Shown in pieces: positions 53,227 to 62,314 of a DNA stretch of 64,000 nucleotides. The first letter of the stretch is position 1. Each line of letters begins with the position of its first letter. The translations under genes and the position numbers were made by a program. Below the pieces are notes generated by a model. That model was not told the DNA's origin. It ran no database searches and was given only the letters and a program-made list of their open reading frames with translations. Origin of the DNA: an uncultured Lachnospiraceae bacterium (GTDB lineage: Bacteria; Bacillota; Clostridia; Lachnospirales; Lachnospiraceae); assembly GCA_902788555.1 (NCBI GenBank), contig CADAKQ010000020.1:23265-87264 (forward strand). The letters run 5' to 3'.

Positions 53227-53667
53227 ATGTGGGGATTTTTAATTGCGCTTTTATCCGGTGCGCTGATGAGTATTCAGGGAGTGTTTAATACAGGAGTAAC
53301 CAGACAGACTTCAACGTGGCTTGCTTCTGCATGGGTAGCCTTTTCGGGCTTTATAATGGCATTTATATTATGGTTAATATTTGAACGCAATCAGGCGGGA
53401 ATTATGTCACTTACAAAAATTGATGACAAGTATATGCTTTTGGGAGGAACTATAGGTGCATTTATAACCTGGACGGTTATAAAAAGCATGGCTTCGCTTG
53501 GTCCGGCAAAGGCGGTCTTGCTCATTGTTATATCACAGCTTTTGGTTGCGTATTTAATAGAACTTTTTGGCTGGTTTGGTGTAGAAAAAAATCAGTTTCA
53601 GATTACTAAGCTAATCGGAATTATAGTTGCTATAGCAGGTTTTATTGTATTTCAGTGGGAAAAATAG
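53227..53667 (+). CDS. YdcZ-type (DMT superfamily) membrane protein
   Basis: A 146-residue protein with four or five membrane helices of the DUF606/YdcZ family: LLSGALMSIQGVFNTG at the start and AKAVLLIVISQLLVAYLIELFGWFG near the end. YdcZ proteins are half-size members of the drug/metabolite transporter superfamily. The ATG at 53227 has GGAGG upstream. The substrate is unknown, and it stands alone. Confidence 0.88.
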   Translation: MWGFLIALLSGALMSIQGVFNTGVTRQTSTWLASAWVAFSGFIMAFILWLIFERNQAGIMSLTKIDDKYMLLGGTIGAFITWTVIKSMASLGPAKAVLLIVISQLLVAYLIELFGWFGVEKNQFQITKLIGIIVAIAGFIVFQWEK

Positions 53668-53698
53668 GCTCAAAGATTTTAAAATTTTATTAAAAGTG

Positions 53699-53727
53699 TT
53701 GTAATCTCTAAATTTTTTTTGTAAAAT
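53699..53727 (+). promoter_or_regulatory. Putative comEA promoter
   Basis: TTGTAA (53699-53704) and TAAAAT (53722-53727) with a 17-bp spacer. The predicted leader of ~65 nt includes the hairpin described at 53763-53793. Confidence 0.6.
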
Positions 53728-53762
53728 ATGTTTAGTGTTTTGTATATGCAATATAAAAAATA

Positions 53763-53793
53763 CCTTTTTATAATCAGCAGTTATAAAAGGGGG
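53763..53793 (+). promoter_or_regulatory. Hairpin covering the comEA ribosome binding site
   Basis: CCTTTTTATAA (53763-53773) pairs with TTATAAAAGG (53781-53790), with a single bulged T and a 7-base loop. The comEA Shine-Dalgarno AAAGGGGG (53786-53793) lies partly in the right arm, so it would be shielded. It could be a translational switch or an RNA thermometer. Confidence 0.5.
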
Positions 53794-53800
53794 ATTTTTT

Positions 53801-54418
53801 ATGAAGCGTAATTTTTTATTTATATATTGTATATTTATAATACTGATATTTACTGCATGCGGTCAAAGCGAGAAATTTGTCAAAAAAAGTGAAGTGGCGG
53901 ATTTGGAATCGGGGACGTCTTATTCCGAAGCTTCTGAAAATCAAGAAGCTTATCAGGAAGAAAAAGAGGTGGCCTGTTACGTCTGCGGTGCAGTAAAAAC
54001 TCCCGGTGTTTATTATTTGAGTGAGTCATCCATAAAGCAGGATGCCGTTCTTATGGCAGGAGGCTTTGCAGAGGGAGCAAGTGAGGAATATATTAATCTT
54101 GCCGAGCATATAAAAGAAGGTGAACGGATTTATATTCCTTATAAGGAGGAGCTTGAGGCGGATTTAACTTTATCCTGTGAAAAGGAGGATGTTACTGAAG
54201 TCAAAGGCTTTTATGATACAGAGGGGAGATTGAACATCAATTATGCCGATAAAGAGGCACTTAAGGAACTTCCCGGTATCGGAGATGCAAAGGCTGATGC
54301 AATAATAAAATACAGAGAGGAAAATGGTGCTTTTAAAACTGTTGATGACATAAAAAATGTAACAGGCATAAAAGCAGGAGTTTATGACAACATAAAAGAT
54401 TATATAACAGTTGATTGA
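53801..54418 (+). CDS. comEA: ComEA-type DNA-binding competence lipoprotein
   Basis: A 205-residue protein with lipobox FTAC near residue 20, an acidic linker, a SLBB domain (ACYVCGAVKTPGVYYL, AEHIKEGERIYIPYKEE) and two C-terminal helix-hairpin-helix motifs (LNINYADKEALKELPGIGDAKADAI, shown in part; FKTVDDIKNVTGI). ComEA binds incoming double-stranded DNA at the cell surface and hands it to the ComEC channel, which is encoded 4 kb downstream. A lipid anchor in place of the usual membrane helix is a variation. Confidence 0.92.
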   Translation: MKRNFLFIYCIFIILIFTACGQSEKFVKKSEVADLESGTSYSEASENQEAYQEEKEVACYVCGAVKTPGVYYLSESSIKQDAVLMAGGFAEGASEEYINLAEHIKEGERIYIPYKEELEADLTLSCEKEDVTEVKGFYDTEGRLNINYADKEALKELPGIGDAKADAIIKYREENGAFKTVDDIKNVTGIKAGVYDNIKDYITVD

Positions 54419-54428
54419 GGATTGAAAA

Positions 54429-55112
54429 ATGAAAAAAGTATTGGTAGTTGATGACGAAAAATCGATTGTGAAAGGAATAAAATATAGTCTTGAGCAGGAT
54501 GACATGGAGGTTGATGTAGCTTATGACGGAGGAGAGGCCTTAGAAAAAGCAAAGAATAATTCGTATGATATTATTTTGCTTGATATTATGCTTCCGGTAT
54601 ATACCGGGTTAGAGGTATGTCAGATGATTAGGGAATTTTCGGATGTTCCGATTATCATGCTGACTGCTAAGGGCGATGATATGGATAAAATTCTCGGTCT
54701 TGAATACGGTGCAGATGATTATATAACAAAGCCTTTTAACATACTTGAAGTAAAAGCCAGAATAAAAGCGATTTTAAGAAGAAACGGTAAATCCAATTCC
54801 GATATGGATAATTCCAAGGTAATCGAAACCAAAGGCCTTAAGATTGATTTGGACAGCAGAAGAGTTTATATAGACGGTGAAGAGGTTAATCTTACTGCCA
54901 AGGAATTTGACCTTGTTTATCTGCTTGTTTCAAATCCGAACAAGGTTTACTCAAGGGAGCAGTTGCTTGAATTGATATGGGGACCTTCATATCCCGGTGA
55001 TGCCAGAACTGTTGATGTACATGTAAGAAGATTACGTGAAAAAATAGAAGCAACTCCGGCAACACCAAAATATGTACATACCAAATGGGGAGTAGGTTAT
55101 TACTTTTCATAG
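54429..55112 (+). CDS. OmpR-family response regulator
   Basis: A 227-residue regulator: acidic residues in VVDDE, phospho-acceptor Asp52, Lys101 in TKPF, and a winged-helix domain with LTAKEFDLVYLL and the end WGVGYYFS, similar to PhoP/WalR types. Its likely kinase is encoded at 56209-57630, but the adenosine deaminase gene lies between them on the other strand; its 3' end overlaps that gene's 3' end by 13 bp. It starts 10 bp after comEA and may be cotranscribed with it. Confidence 0.94.
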   Translation: MKKVLVVDDEKSIVKGIKYSLEQDDMEVDVAYDGGEALEKAKNNSYDIILLDIMLPVYTGLEVCQMIREFSDVPIIMLTAKGDDMDKILGLEYGADDYITKPFNILEVKARIKAILRRNGKSNSDMDNSKVIETKGLKIDLDSRRVYIDGEEVNLTAKEFDLVYLLVSNPNKVYSREQLLELIWGPSYPGDARTVDVHVRRLREKIEATPATPKYVHTKWGVGYYFS

Positions 55113-56077
55113 TCTTTAACTGTTTTATAAAGCATATTTTTAACATCATCATTGGCGAAAGAAAGTCTGATACTGTTTTCATAAAGCTGTATCAGCTCAT
55201 CTTTCGCTATATTTAATTTTTGTGTTATTAATTCATATTCCTTTGACATTGTAGTATCACTTACTGTCATATTATCAGTGTTGACGGTAGCGATAATGCC
55301 AAAGTCGAGAAAATTTCGTAGTGGATAAGATGCAATGGTTTTAACCGCCTTTGTCTGATAATTTGAGGTAGGACAAAGCTCAAAACCTATATTTTTTTCT
55401 TTGCAAAGCCGCATAAGCGCCGGATCGTTTACAAGACATATACCATGTCCTATTCTTTTTGCACCGGCTTCAACCGCAAGTTTGATATTGTTTATACTGC
55501 CACATTCTCCCGAATGTACGGTAAATGGCATATCAAGACGTCGTGCTTCTTCAAAAAGATAGGTGAAAAGCTCGTTTGGAAATCCTGCTTCATCTCCTGC
55601 CAAATCCAAAGCACATATACCATTTCCCAAGTATTCACGTCCAATCTTCAGCATTTCCAAATTCTGTTCCTTTGTGTGATGCCGCATGGCGCAGATAATT
55701 ATGTTTGAGTAGACACCGAAGCTTTTTAATCCCTCATTTGCACCTTCGATAACTGCTTCATATATATCCTTATATCCGAGTGAAGCATTGACGCTAAGTG
55801 TAGGTGCAAATCGAATTTCCATATATAAAATATTATCCTCCCTTGCCTGCCTAAGTAAATCAATAACGGCGGCTTTCAGATTTTCCCTTGTTTGGATACA
55901 GGATATGGGCAGGTCGAATTTTGTAAGATATTCTGCGAGACTTGCACAATCGGAGGGGGCTGTCAATTCTAATGCTGAGACATTTCTTTTAAGACAGTGT
56001 TCAATGAAGCTTTTGCTGAGTGAACCGTCCAGATGACAGTGTAAATCTATTTTGGGTAAATCCTTTAAATTGTTCAT
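55100..56077 (-). CDS. add: Adenosine deaminase
   Basis: A 325-residue metal-dependent deaminase. The zinc ligands are in HCHLDGSL (residues 12-19), HSGECG (equivalent of HAGE) and GHGICL, and NTDN has the catalytic Asp. It converts adenosine or deoxyadenosine to inosine for purine salvage. AAGGAGG precedes the ATG on the minus strand. Convergent with the response regulator gene and divergent from the kinase gene, it looks inserted into a two-component operon. Confidence 0.93.
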   Translation of the reverse strand: MNNLKDLPKIDLHCHLDGSLSKSFIEHCLKRNVSALELTAPSDCASLAEYLTKFDLPISCIQTRENLKAAVIDLLRQAREDNILYMEIRFAPTLSVNASLGYKDIYEAVIEGANEGLKSFGVYSNIIICAMRHHTKEQNLEMLKIGREYLGNGICALDLAGDEAGFPNELFTYLFEEARRLDMPFTVHSGECGSINNIKLAVEAGAKRIGHGICLVNDPALMRLCKEKNIGFELCPTSNYQTKAVKTIASYPLRNFLDFGIIATVNTDNMTVSDTTMSKEYELITQKLNIAKDELIQLYENSIRLSFANDDVKNMLYKTVKDYEK

Positions 56078-56147
56078 TTTAAAAGCCTCCTTATTATTTG
56101 GAATGATAAATATATTTTAGCAATGAAAGATGGGTTTAACAAGTGGC

Positions 56148-56176
56148 TTGATGTAAAAAAATTTGTATGATATTAT
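56148..56176 (+). promoter_or_regulatory. Putative promoter of the histidine kinase gene
   Basis: TTGATG (56148-56153) and TATTAT (56171-56176) with a 17-bp spacer, 33 bp before the kinase start. It would allow expression in spite of the add gene upstream. Confidence 0.58.
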
Positions 56177-56208
56177 GAGAAGCAGAGCACTGAAATGGAG
56201 ATGTTTGT

Positions 56209-57630
56209 GTGAAAAATTTTTTGAAAAAAAATGAAGGCATAAGTCTTAAGTTTTTTGTCGCATCGGTTATAATTGTAGTATGTGCGGCAGCCATTGGGAT
56301 ATATGCTTTTTTATCACGAAGAATTTATTATAAGCAATATAAGGAAAATATAATACAGGAAGTTGACAGACATATTAATGTGATTTTGGAATCTATGACT
56401 GATACGGATGATAGTGAGGAAGATAATGAAAAGCTTGATGCAGAGGTGTCACTCCTTGCTTCAATATACGGCGGAAGAATTTTTGTTGTCGGTTCTGATT
56501 ATAAAATCATAAATGATTCCATGAAGCGGGAAAACGGTAAATTTATTATAAGTGAACAGCTTATAAATGCGATGACGAAAGATGAAGAGAATATAGTTGT
56601 AGAGAAGGATAGCTATATTCAGTATATAAGACAAGCCGTTGATTCCGAAGGAAAGGTTTGCGGTTTTATAATTGTTCATATTTCCAAGGATAAGATGCAA
56701 AGCATTAATAATGATGTTTCTTATGAGCTGATGGTGGCTTTTTTGATAATTATGATTCTCTGTGTGATAGCGGCATATTATATCAGTTCATTTAGCGTAA
56801 GAGATTTAAGGTATATCAATTCTCAGATGGATATAGCCCAAAACGGACATCTGGACGAGCCTATAAAGGAAAAAGGATTTAAGGAGTTCAGAAATCTTAT
56901 AGGTAATTATAATGAAACTATAGAAAAGCTTGCAGATATTGATTCGAGCAGACAGGAGTTTGTATCAAATGTTTCACATGAGTTAAAAACACCTATAACC
57001 TCTATGAAGGTTCTTGCGGATTCTTTGGTGCAGAATGAGGATGCAGACCTTGTTATGTATAAGGAATTTATGAGTGATATCGTAGATGAAATCGACAGAG
57101 AGAGCAAGATAATAACTGATTTACTGACGCTTGTAAAAATGGATAAAAAATCAGCCCAGATGAACATAGAGGATATCAGTATTAATAATCTCCTGGAGGT
57201 TATATTGAAGAGGGTTACACCTATTGCAGAACAAAGAAATATAGAGATAACGTATGAAAGTTATAGAGATGTTGTTGCGAGTGCAGACGAGGTTAAGCTT
57301 AGTCTTGCTCTTTCAAATATTATTGAAAATGCGGTAAAATATAACATTGATAATGGCTGGGTTAAGGTTTCTTTAAATGCGGACCACAAATATTTTTATG
57401 TTAAGGTTGCGGATTCGGGAGTAGGTATTCCTGATGACTGCAAGTCGCAGGTGTTTGAAAGATTCTACAGGGTTGATAAGGCAAGAAGCAGAGATACCGG
57501 TGGTACGGGGCTTGGACTTGCTATTACGAAGAATGTTATAAGTATGCATGGCGGAACCATAAAGCTTTACAGTGAATCCGGCGAAGGAACAACATTTACG
57601 ATAAAGGTTCCGCTCAATAGAGCACAGTAA
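56209..57630 (+). CDS. Sensor histidine kinase
   Basis: A 473-residue kinase with membrane helices at ~14-35 and ~173-195, an extracellular sensor of ~135 residues with a PAS-like strand order (GGRIFVVGSDYKIINDS), a HAMP-like linker, His257 in SHELKTP, an N box (NIIENAVKY), and G boxes (DSGVGIP, GGTGLGLAI). This is the PhoR/ResE layout. A GTG start with TGGAG 8 bp upstream is used. It is the probable partner of the regulator at 54429. Confidence 0.94.
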   Translation: MKNFLKKNEGISLKFFVASVIIVVCAAAIGIYAFLSRRIYYKQYKENIIQEVDRHINVILESMTDTDDSEEDNEKLDAEVSLLASIYGGRIFVVGSDYKIINDSMKRENGKFIISEQLINAMTKDEENIVVEKDSYIQYIRQAVDSEGKVCGFIIVHISKDKMQSINNDVSYELMVAFLIIMILCVIAAYYISSFSVRDLRYINSQMDIAQNGHLDEPIKEKGFKEFRNLIGNYNETIEKLADIDSSRQEFVSNVSHELKTPITSMKVLADSLVQNEDADLVMYKEFMSDIVDEIDRESKIITDLLTLVKMDKKSAQMNIEDISINNLLEVILKRVTPIAEQRNIEITYESYRDVVASADEVKLSLALSNIIENAVKYNIDNGWVKVSLNADHKYFYVKVADSGVGIPDDCKSQVFERFYRVDKARSRDTGGTGLGLAITKNVISMHGGTIKLYSESGEGTTFTIKVPLNRAQ

Positions 57631-57648
57631 GTGATTATAAAAGGTAAA

Positions 57649-58188
57649 ATGGCAGGTAGTATGATAAAAGATAAGAATGACCATACAAATAAATATTTTT
57701 ATGTAATTTGCTTTATGACATTGACTTTATTATTTTCCTTTTTGTCAGGCTGTAATGATAAAATCGTTGAGGTGGAAACAACATCCACCGAAAGCAGTGC
57801 GCCTGAAGCGACAATGATATATATATATCATCCTGAGGAGAATCAAATCATTGTGGAAGAGGAGAGGTATCAGCTTAGGCAACCGGATTCGACTGCCGCA
57901 TCTATAGAAGAAATAATGTCAGTTATTTCACCTTATTATGAAGGTGTTTTGGACTATACAACTTATATGCTGGATACGGAAAATGAAGTTACTTTAGAGT
58001 TTACGGCAAGGGAAGAATATACGGAGGTATATTATCTGCTTTCGAAGGCAGCAATAATCAGAACACTTTTTCAAATACCTGAAATAAGTGATATAAGAAT
58101 GGTTATTTATTCGGAGGATGAATCAGTATTATCGGATGAGTTACTTGACAGAACCTCTGTCTATTATTATGATGAAGATATAGAATAG
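57649..58188 (+). CDS. GerM-like lipoprotein
   Basis: A 179-residue exported lipoprotein with lipobox LSGC after a hydrophobic signal. The mature part carries one domain similar in form to GerMN, a domain of sporulation and spore-surface proteins: LRQPDSTAASIEEIM, LSKAAIIRTLFQIPEISDIRM. The relation is a weak pattern match. The ATG at 57649 has AAAAGG close upstream; the GTG at 57631 directly follows the kinase stop without a site, and the ATG at 57661 is also possible. Confidence 0.68.
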   Translation: MAGSMIKDKNDHTNKYFYVICFMTLTLLFSFLSGCNDKIVEVETTSTESSAPEATMIYIYHPEENQIIVEEERYQLRQPDSTAASIEEIMSVISPYYEGVLDYTTYMLDTENEVTLEFTAREEYTEVYYLLSKAAIIRTLFQIPEISDIRMVIYSEDESVLSDELLDRTSVYYYDEDIE

Positions 58189-58218
58189 TTCATTTGTTAC
58201 CCGACAGGAGAAGAAAAA

Positions 58219-60573
58219 TTGAAAAGACCTTTACTATGGGCTGTGGTTTCGTTTGCACTTGGAGAGGTGATAAGCTTAAATGCCGATAGTTTTATTAAGA
58301 TAAGCATAATATTTATTATGCTTATTTGTGGTGCATTCATTGCGGCGGGAAGGCTTGGAGTCTTTAAGACTTCTTATGCTGCTTTACTTTGTTTATGTGC
58401 ATTTATGGGAATATTAAATGTATATATGCGTGATCCGGAGCAAAGATACGAATATAAGCAAAATCAAGAGTCCGTAATCAATGTAAGCGAATACGGAACC
58501 GTATATAAGCTTATGGAAAATGGTAATGAATATGACATATATATTCGACTGGATAACGGGATTAATGTAGCTTCCTTTTGCGTGACTTATGAATTAAGAT
58601 TTGGTGACAGGGTTTATGTTGACGGAGTATTAAAAAAGTTTTCTCATAGTACCAATTCCGGCTGCTTTGATTTTAAAAATTATTATAAAACAAAAAATAT
58701 TTTATATAGTGTTGATAATAATTACATTTCCTTTGTTTCAAATAATGATGATTACAGATATAGATTTCTTAATTTCTTATTCAACATTAAACAGAATTCC
58801 GAAATAAATTTAAGTCTGATTACCGATAAAAAAATATCGGGAATATATTGCGCCATACTTATGGGTGACAGAAAGGCTGTAGATGAATATACGAGGCTTG
58901 ATTATCAAAATAATGGTATTGCGCATATACTTGCGATATCAGGACTTCATATAGCCTTGATTTTTGCTCTCATTTATAAGCTTTTAAGAAAAATTCATAT
59001 AAACAGACTTGTGGCTGGAATTCTTGGTTTTTTGATTCTATTTTCATATTCTGTTATGACGGGGTTTAGCATGTCAACACTAAGGGCGCTTTGTATGATT
59101 GTTATTTCCTTAATTGCAGAATACACGGGAGAAAACTATGACATACCGATTTCTCTTTCAACAGCCGTACTTATAATTCTTTTATACAATCCTTTTAAAA
59201 TAATGGATACTTCTGTTTTGCTTAGTGTGACAGCGATGGCAGGAGTTTGTGTCGGACAGTATATATTAAAGCATATTAAATATTTTTATTATATTAATAC
59301 ACGGAAAAAGAAATTTTTTGCTTCACTTATTATTTCTTCTTCGGTGAGTATTGTCATGCTTCCGGTAATTATTAATACATATCATGAAATTACACCGTAC
59401 AGTGTATTTTTTAATTTAATCGTTATTCCGCTTATGACAGTTGTAGTGTTTTCCGGAATAGCTGCTATATTGATATCTTTTTTATCAGTACCGGCTGCAA
59501 GGCTTATTATCAGACCGGGAGCTTTAGTATTAAGACTATATGATTATGTATGTGGTTTTTTATATAAACTCCCTTTGTCAAGGATAAATATAGGAAGGGT
59601 ATATCTATACCAAATTGTAATATATTACACACTGATTTTCCTACTGTTGCTAATGTTAAATAAAAAAATAACAAGGATAATAAGGGAGAGAATTTATAAA
59701 AGATTTCATGTATGGTGCTCCTTTAAAATGTGGAGAAGATTATGCATTTTATATGTGTTGTTTTTACTGATTGTCGGCTTTGGAGGATTTGCTTATACAT
59801 ACAAACGGTCACTTGGTGAGCTTATTGTATTTCTTGATGTGGGACAGGGTGACGGAATTCTTCTGCGCTCCGAGTCGGGTGTAAATATGTTAATAGATGG
59901 TGGCTCTACAACCGAGGATGAGCTCGGCAAATATGTAATGCTTCCTGCAATCAAATATTATGGCATGGCACATATTGATTACTGGTTTATTTCTCATACG
60001 GATACGGATCATATAAGCGGACTTTTGTATATTCTTCGGCTTGGCGAAAGGTCAGGTGTCAGAATTGATAACCTTGTATTTTCTTATGCGATGGAGGATG
60101 AGACTGCATTTGCTGAGCTCACAGCTTTGGCGGAGAAAAATGAAATTAATGTTATGTTTATGGAGACCGGAGATTATGTGACTGATGAATCATTTGAGCT
60201 TATGTGCACTCATCCTGATAGAACATATGAAACTGCTGATATCAATGATTCATCACTTTGTCTAAGTTATATATCTGATGACTGCTCTGCTTTATTTACA
60301 GGTGATATGGGGAATGATGCACTTAGCTATATGCTTATGAATGAGTGTGAGTATCTTCTTTCTGATTACGATATTCTTAAGGTTCCGCATCATGGATCAA
60401 GGAATTCTCTTGATGTTGAATTCTATGACAAGATTTACTTTGAGACAGCAGTTATATCATGTGGCGAAAATAATTCCTATGGTCATCCCCACAAGGAGGT
60501 GTTGGAAATGTTGGATAAGTTAGGGGTTGAAATTCGGCGAACTGATAAAGAAGGGGAAGTGGTTGTGGAATAA
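58219..60573 (+). CDS. comEC: ComEC/Rec2 DNA uptake channel
   Basis: A 784-residue protein, full length. It has the N-terminal OB-like region, the competence membrane domain (GDRKAVDEYTRLDYQNNGIAH, shown in part; AISGLHIALIFAL) with about ten helices, and a C-terminal metallo-beta-lactamase fold: FLDVGQGDGILL, SHTDTDHISG, FTGDMG and KVPHHGSRNS. ComEC forms the pore by which one DNA strand enters the cytoplasm, and the lactamase-like domain may degrade the other. It uses a TTG start with CAGGAG upstream. With comEA it suggests a competence apparatus. Confidence 0.95.
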   Translation: MKRPLLWAVVSFALGEVISLNADSFIKISIIFIMLICGAFIAAGRLGVFKTSYAALLCLCAFMGILNVYMRDPEQRYEYKQNQESVINVSEYGTVYKLMENGNEYDIYIRLDNGINVASFCVTYELRFGDRVYVDGVLKKFSHSTNSGCFDFKNYYKTKNILYSVDNNYISFVSNNDDYRYRFLNFLFNIKQNSEINLSLITDKKISGIYCAILMGDRKAVDEYTRLDYQNNGIAHILAISGLHIALIFALIYKLLRKIHINRLVAGILGFLILFSYSVMTGFSMSTLRALCMIVISLIAEYTGENYDIPISLSTAVLIILLYNPFKIMDTSVLLSVTAMAGVCVGQYILKHIKYFYYINTRKKKFFASLIISSSVSIVMLPVIINTYHEITPYSVFFNLIVIPLMTVVVFSGIAAILISFLSVPAARLIIRPGALVLRLYDYVCGFLYKLPLSRINIGRVYLYQIVIYYTLIFLLLLMLNKKITRIIRERIYKRFHVWCSFKMWRRLCILYVLFLLIVGFGGFAYTYKRSLGELIVFLDVGQGDGILLRSESGVNMLIDGGSTTEDELGKYVMLPAIKYYGMAHIDYWFISHTDTDHISGLLYILRLGERSGVRIDNLVFSYAMEDETAFAELTALAEKNEINVMFMETGDYVTDESFELMCTHPDRTYETADINDSSLCLSYISDDCSALFTGDMGNDALSYMLMNECEYLLSDYDILKVPHHGSRNSLDVEFYDKIYFETAVISCGENNSYGHPHKEVLEMLDKLGVEIRRTDKEGEVVVE

Positions 60574-60595
60574 GTGTAGCATAGGAATGTGATAT

Positions 60596-60617
60596 GGGGA
60601 CAGGCAATTTGTCACAT
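60596..60617 (+). repeat. REP-like repeat, left copy
   Basis: GGGGACAGGCAATTTGTCAC begins at 60596. Its reverse complement recurs at 61709-61729 and a palindromic version at 63826-63871. Confidence 0.75.
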
Positions 60618-60651
60618 AGCGATTAATTTAAAGGGAGGTGTAAAAATCAAA

Positions 60652-60713
60652 CGATGAGGAAAACAAATGATGAGGAAAAACAAATGATGAGGAAAAACAA
60701 ATGATGTAGAAAA
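60652..60713 (+). repeat. 17-bp tandem repeat
   Basis: Four copies of a unit like ATGAGGAAAAACAAATG with a 17-bp period (the first is 16 bp, and the last is degenerate). Beyond it, at 60715-60846, a stretch reads as plausible protein (IDKYEPADEWLTEAGEKPRF) without a start. It may be the remains of an older gene. Confidence 0.75.
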
Positions 60714-60864
60714 CGGAGGTCTGTCAGGAATTGACAAATATGAGCCGGCAGACGAATGGCTAACAGAAGCAGGGGAAAAGCCTAGATTTATAGCCAAACC
60801 GAAAAATGAGAACAGAAGACAAGGAGAAAATCTTATAATAGTTTGTTGAGGAGGAGATATAGGA

Positions 60865-61516
60865 ATGATTGGAATTAATGAGATAGAGCATGAAATTGAA
60901 TATTACGAAACATATCTTAGTAAAATATCAGATGAATTAATAAAGATGAAAAAGCTTGTTCCTGAAAAGGTGATGTTACGTGCTGTTAAACATCGAAATG
61001 AGTATCAGTATTTTATAAGAAAAGTCGGTTCAGACGGAAATGGTATTTATATTAAAAAAGAAGACCTAAATAAAGCAGAAATACTTGTGCAAATAGAATA
61101 TGATGAGAAACTCATATTATTACTTAAAAATGCTATAGATAATCTAAAAAAATTAAAAGAAGAATGGATTGAGAGTCAGGTCAAAGTCAGAGGTTATTAT
61201 AGCTGATATTTTGGATGAGACAGGGATACCGTTTCTTTATGAAAAACCGTTGAAAATAAAATCAGGAGTTACTCATCCTGATTTTACGATGTTGGATATA
61301 TCAAAAAGAAGAGAAATATATTGGGAGCATTTTGGTATGATGGATGACATAGATTACAGAAATAATGCCTTTTTAAAAATCAAAAATTATGAAGCAAGTG
61401 GTCTATATCAGCATGATTCCATGATATGGACTTTTGAAACATCAAAGTATCCGATAAATACAAAAGAAATCAGAAGGATGATAGTTGGATTAAAGAGAAC
61501 ATTGGGATATTATTGA
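60865..61516 (+). pseudogene. Broken PD-(D/E)XK-type hypothetical gene
   Basis: Two overlapping frames look like the ends of one protein. The first (60865-61206, with GAGGAGG upstream) is helical, with NEYQYFIRKVGSDGNGIYIKKEDL. The second (61169-61516, different frame) reads VRSKSEVIIADILDETGIPF, then VTHPDFTML and EIYWEHFGMMDD, the pattern of a nuclease-like core (Glu, Asp, then a Glu-containing strand). Intact relatives that I recall have ~60 more residues between these parts. A frameshift plus internal deletion is therefore likely. The function is not known. Confidence 0.68.
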
Positions 61517-61708
61517 AGGAACGTATTATGGTGAAAATTGATATAAAAATAATTTTGGAAGATTATAAATAGCCGCTTAATGCATGAAACATAGGGATTA
61601 TTCTAATTACACAAAGATAATATTTAATACCCATATGTATAATGGTAAAGTGAAGGTATGGGAAAAGATAATTGGTAACAATGGTGTTGGTATGATATAA
61701 TTTTTATG

Positions 61709-61735
61709 AATGTGACAAAGTGCCTGTCCTCGTGC
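61709..61735 (-). repeat. REP-like repeat, right copy
   Basis: AATGTGACAAAGTGCCTGTCC starts here and is the inverse of the copy at 60596, so the pair brackets 1.1 kb that contains the broken nuclease-like gene. Confidence 0.75.
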
Positions 61736-61762
61736 CCAATGTCAGACATAAGGAGAAAATAA

Positions 61763-62284
61763 ATGAAACTGTATAATGATAGTAAAAATAAACATCAATT
61801 GGAAAGTGTAAGCATTCGCAGCTTAAAACAAGAAGACTACTCAGTGTTAAAAGATTTTCTGTATGAAGCAATCTTTATACCAGATGGGGTTACACCGCCG
61901 CCAAAGGATATTATATATAATCCTGAACTAAAACTTTACTATGAAGACTTTGGAAAAGGAAAGGCGGATTATGGATTTGTTGCCTGTAAAGATGATAAAA
62001 TAATAGGTGCCGTCTGGGTTAGGATAATGAATGATTATGGGCACATAGATGATGACACACCATCATTTGCAATATCACTGTATAAGGAATATCGCGGGAT
62101 GGGGATAGGAACAGCGTTGATGGACAGGATGCTCAGGCATTTGAAGAATGAAGGGTATAAGAAAGCGTCTCTTGCCGTTCAAAAAGCTAATTATGCAGTG
62201 AGAATGTATGAGAAGCTTGGATTTAAAACAGTAGATGAAAATGAAGAAGAATTTATTATGGTATGTGAATTAAATGAGATGTGA
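61763..62284 (+). CDS. GNAT family N-acetyltransferase
   Basis: A 173-residue acetyltransferase with the acetyl-CoA motif YRGMGIGTALMDRML (~113) and the C-terminal NYAVRMYEKLGFK pattern, preceded by the strand ADYGFVACKDDKIIGAVW. The substrate could be a small molecule, a drug or a protein. GGAGA precedes the ATG. It lies next to the MFS exporter region, but 240 bp of regulatory-looking sequence intervenes. Confidence 0.92.
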   Translation: MKLYNDSKNKHQLESVSIRSLKQEDYSVLKDFLYEAIFIPDGVTPPPKDIIYNPELKLYYEDFGKGKADYGFVACKDDKIIGAVWVRIMNDYGHIDDDTPSFAISLYKEYRGMGIGTALMDRMLRHLKNEGYKKASLAVQKANYAVRMYEKLGFKTVDENEEEFIMVCELNEM

Positions 62285-62314
62285 TATAATAACGAGTATA
62301 AGCGAAAACAAAGC

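Noticed and set aside
53763-53800. The comEA leader hairpin as a terminator of the upstream YdcZ-type gene
   Set aside because: The stem is almost all A-T, lies ~95 bp downstream of that gene and beyond a likely promoter, and overlaps the comEA ribosome binding site; termination cannot be fully excluded.
60596-61735. The REP-bracketed region as an insertion sequence
   Set aside because: No transposase is encoded, the repeats are not at clean ends and no target duplication is visible.
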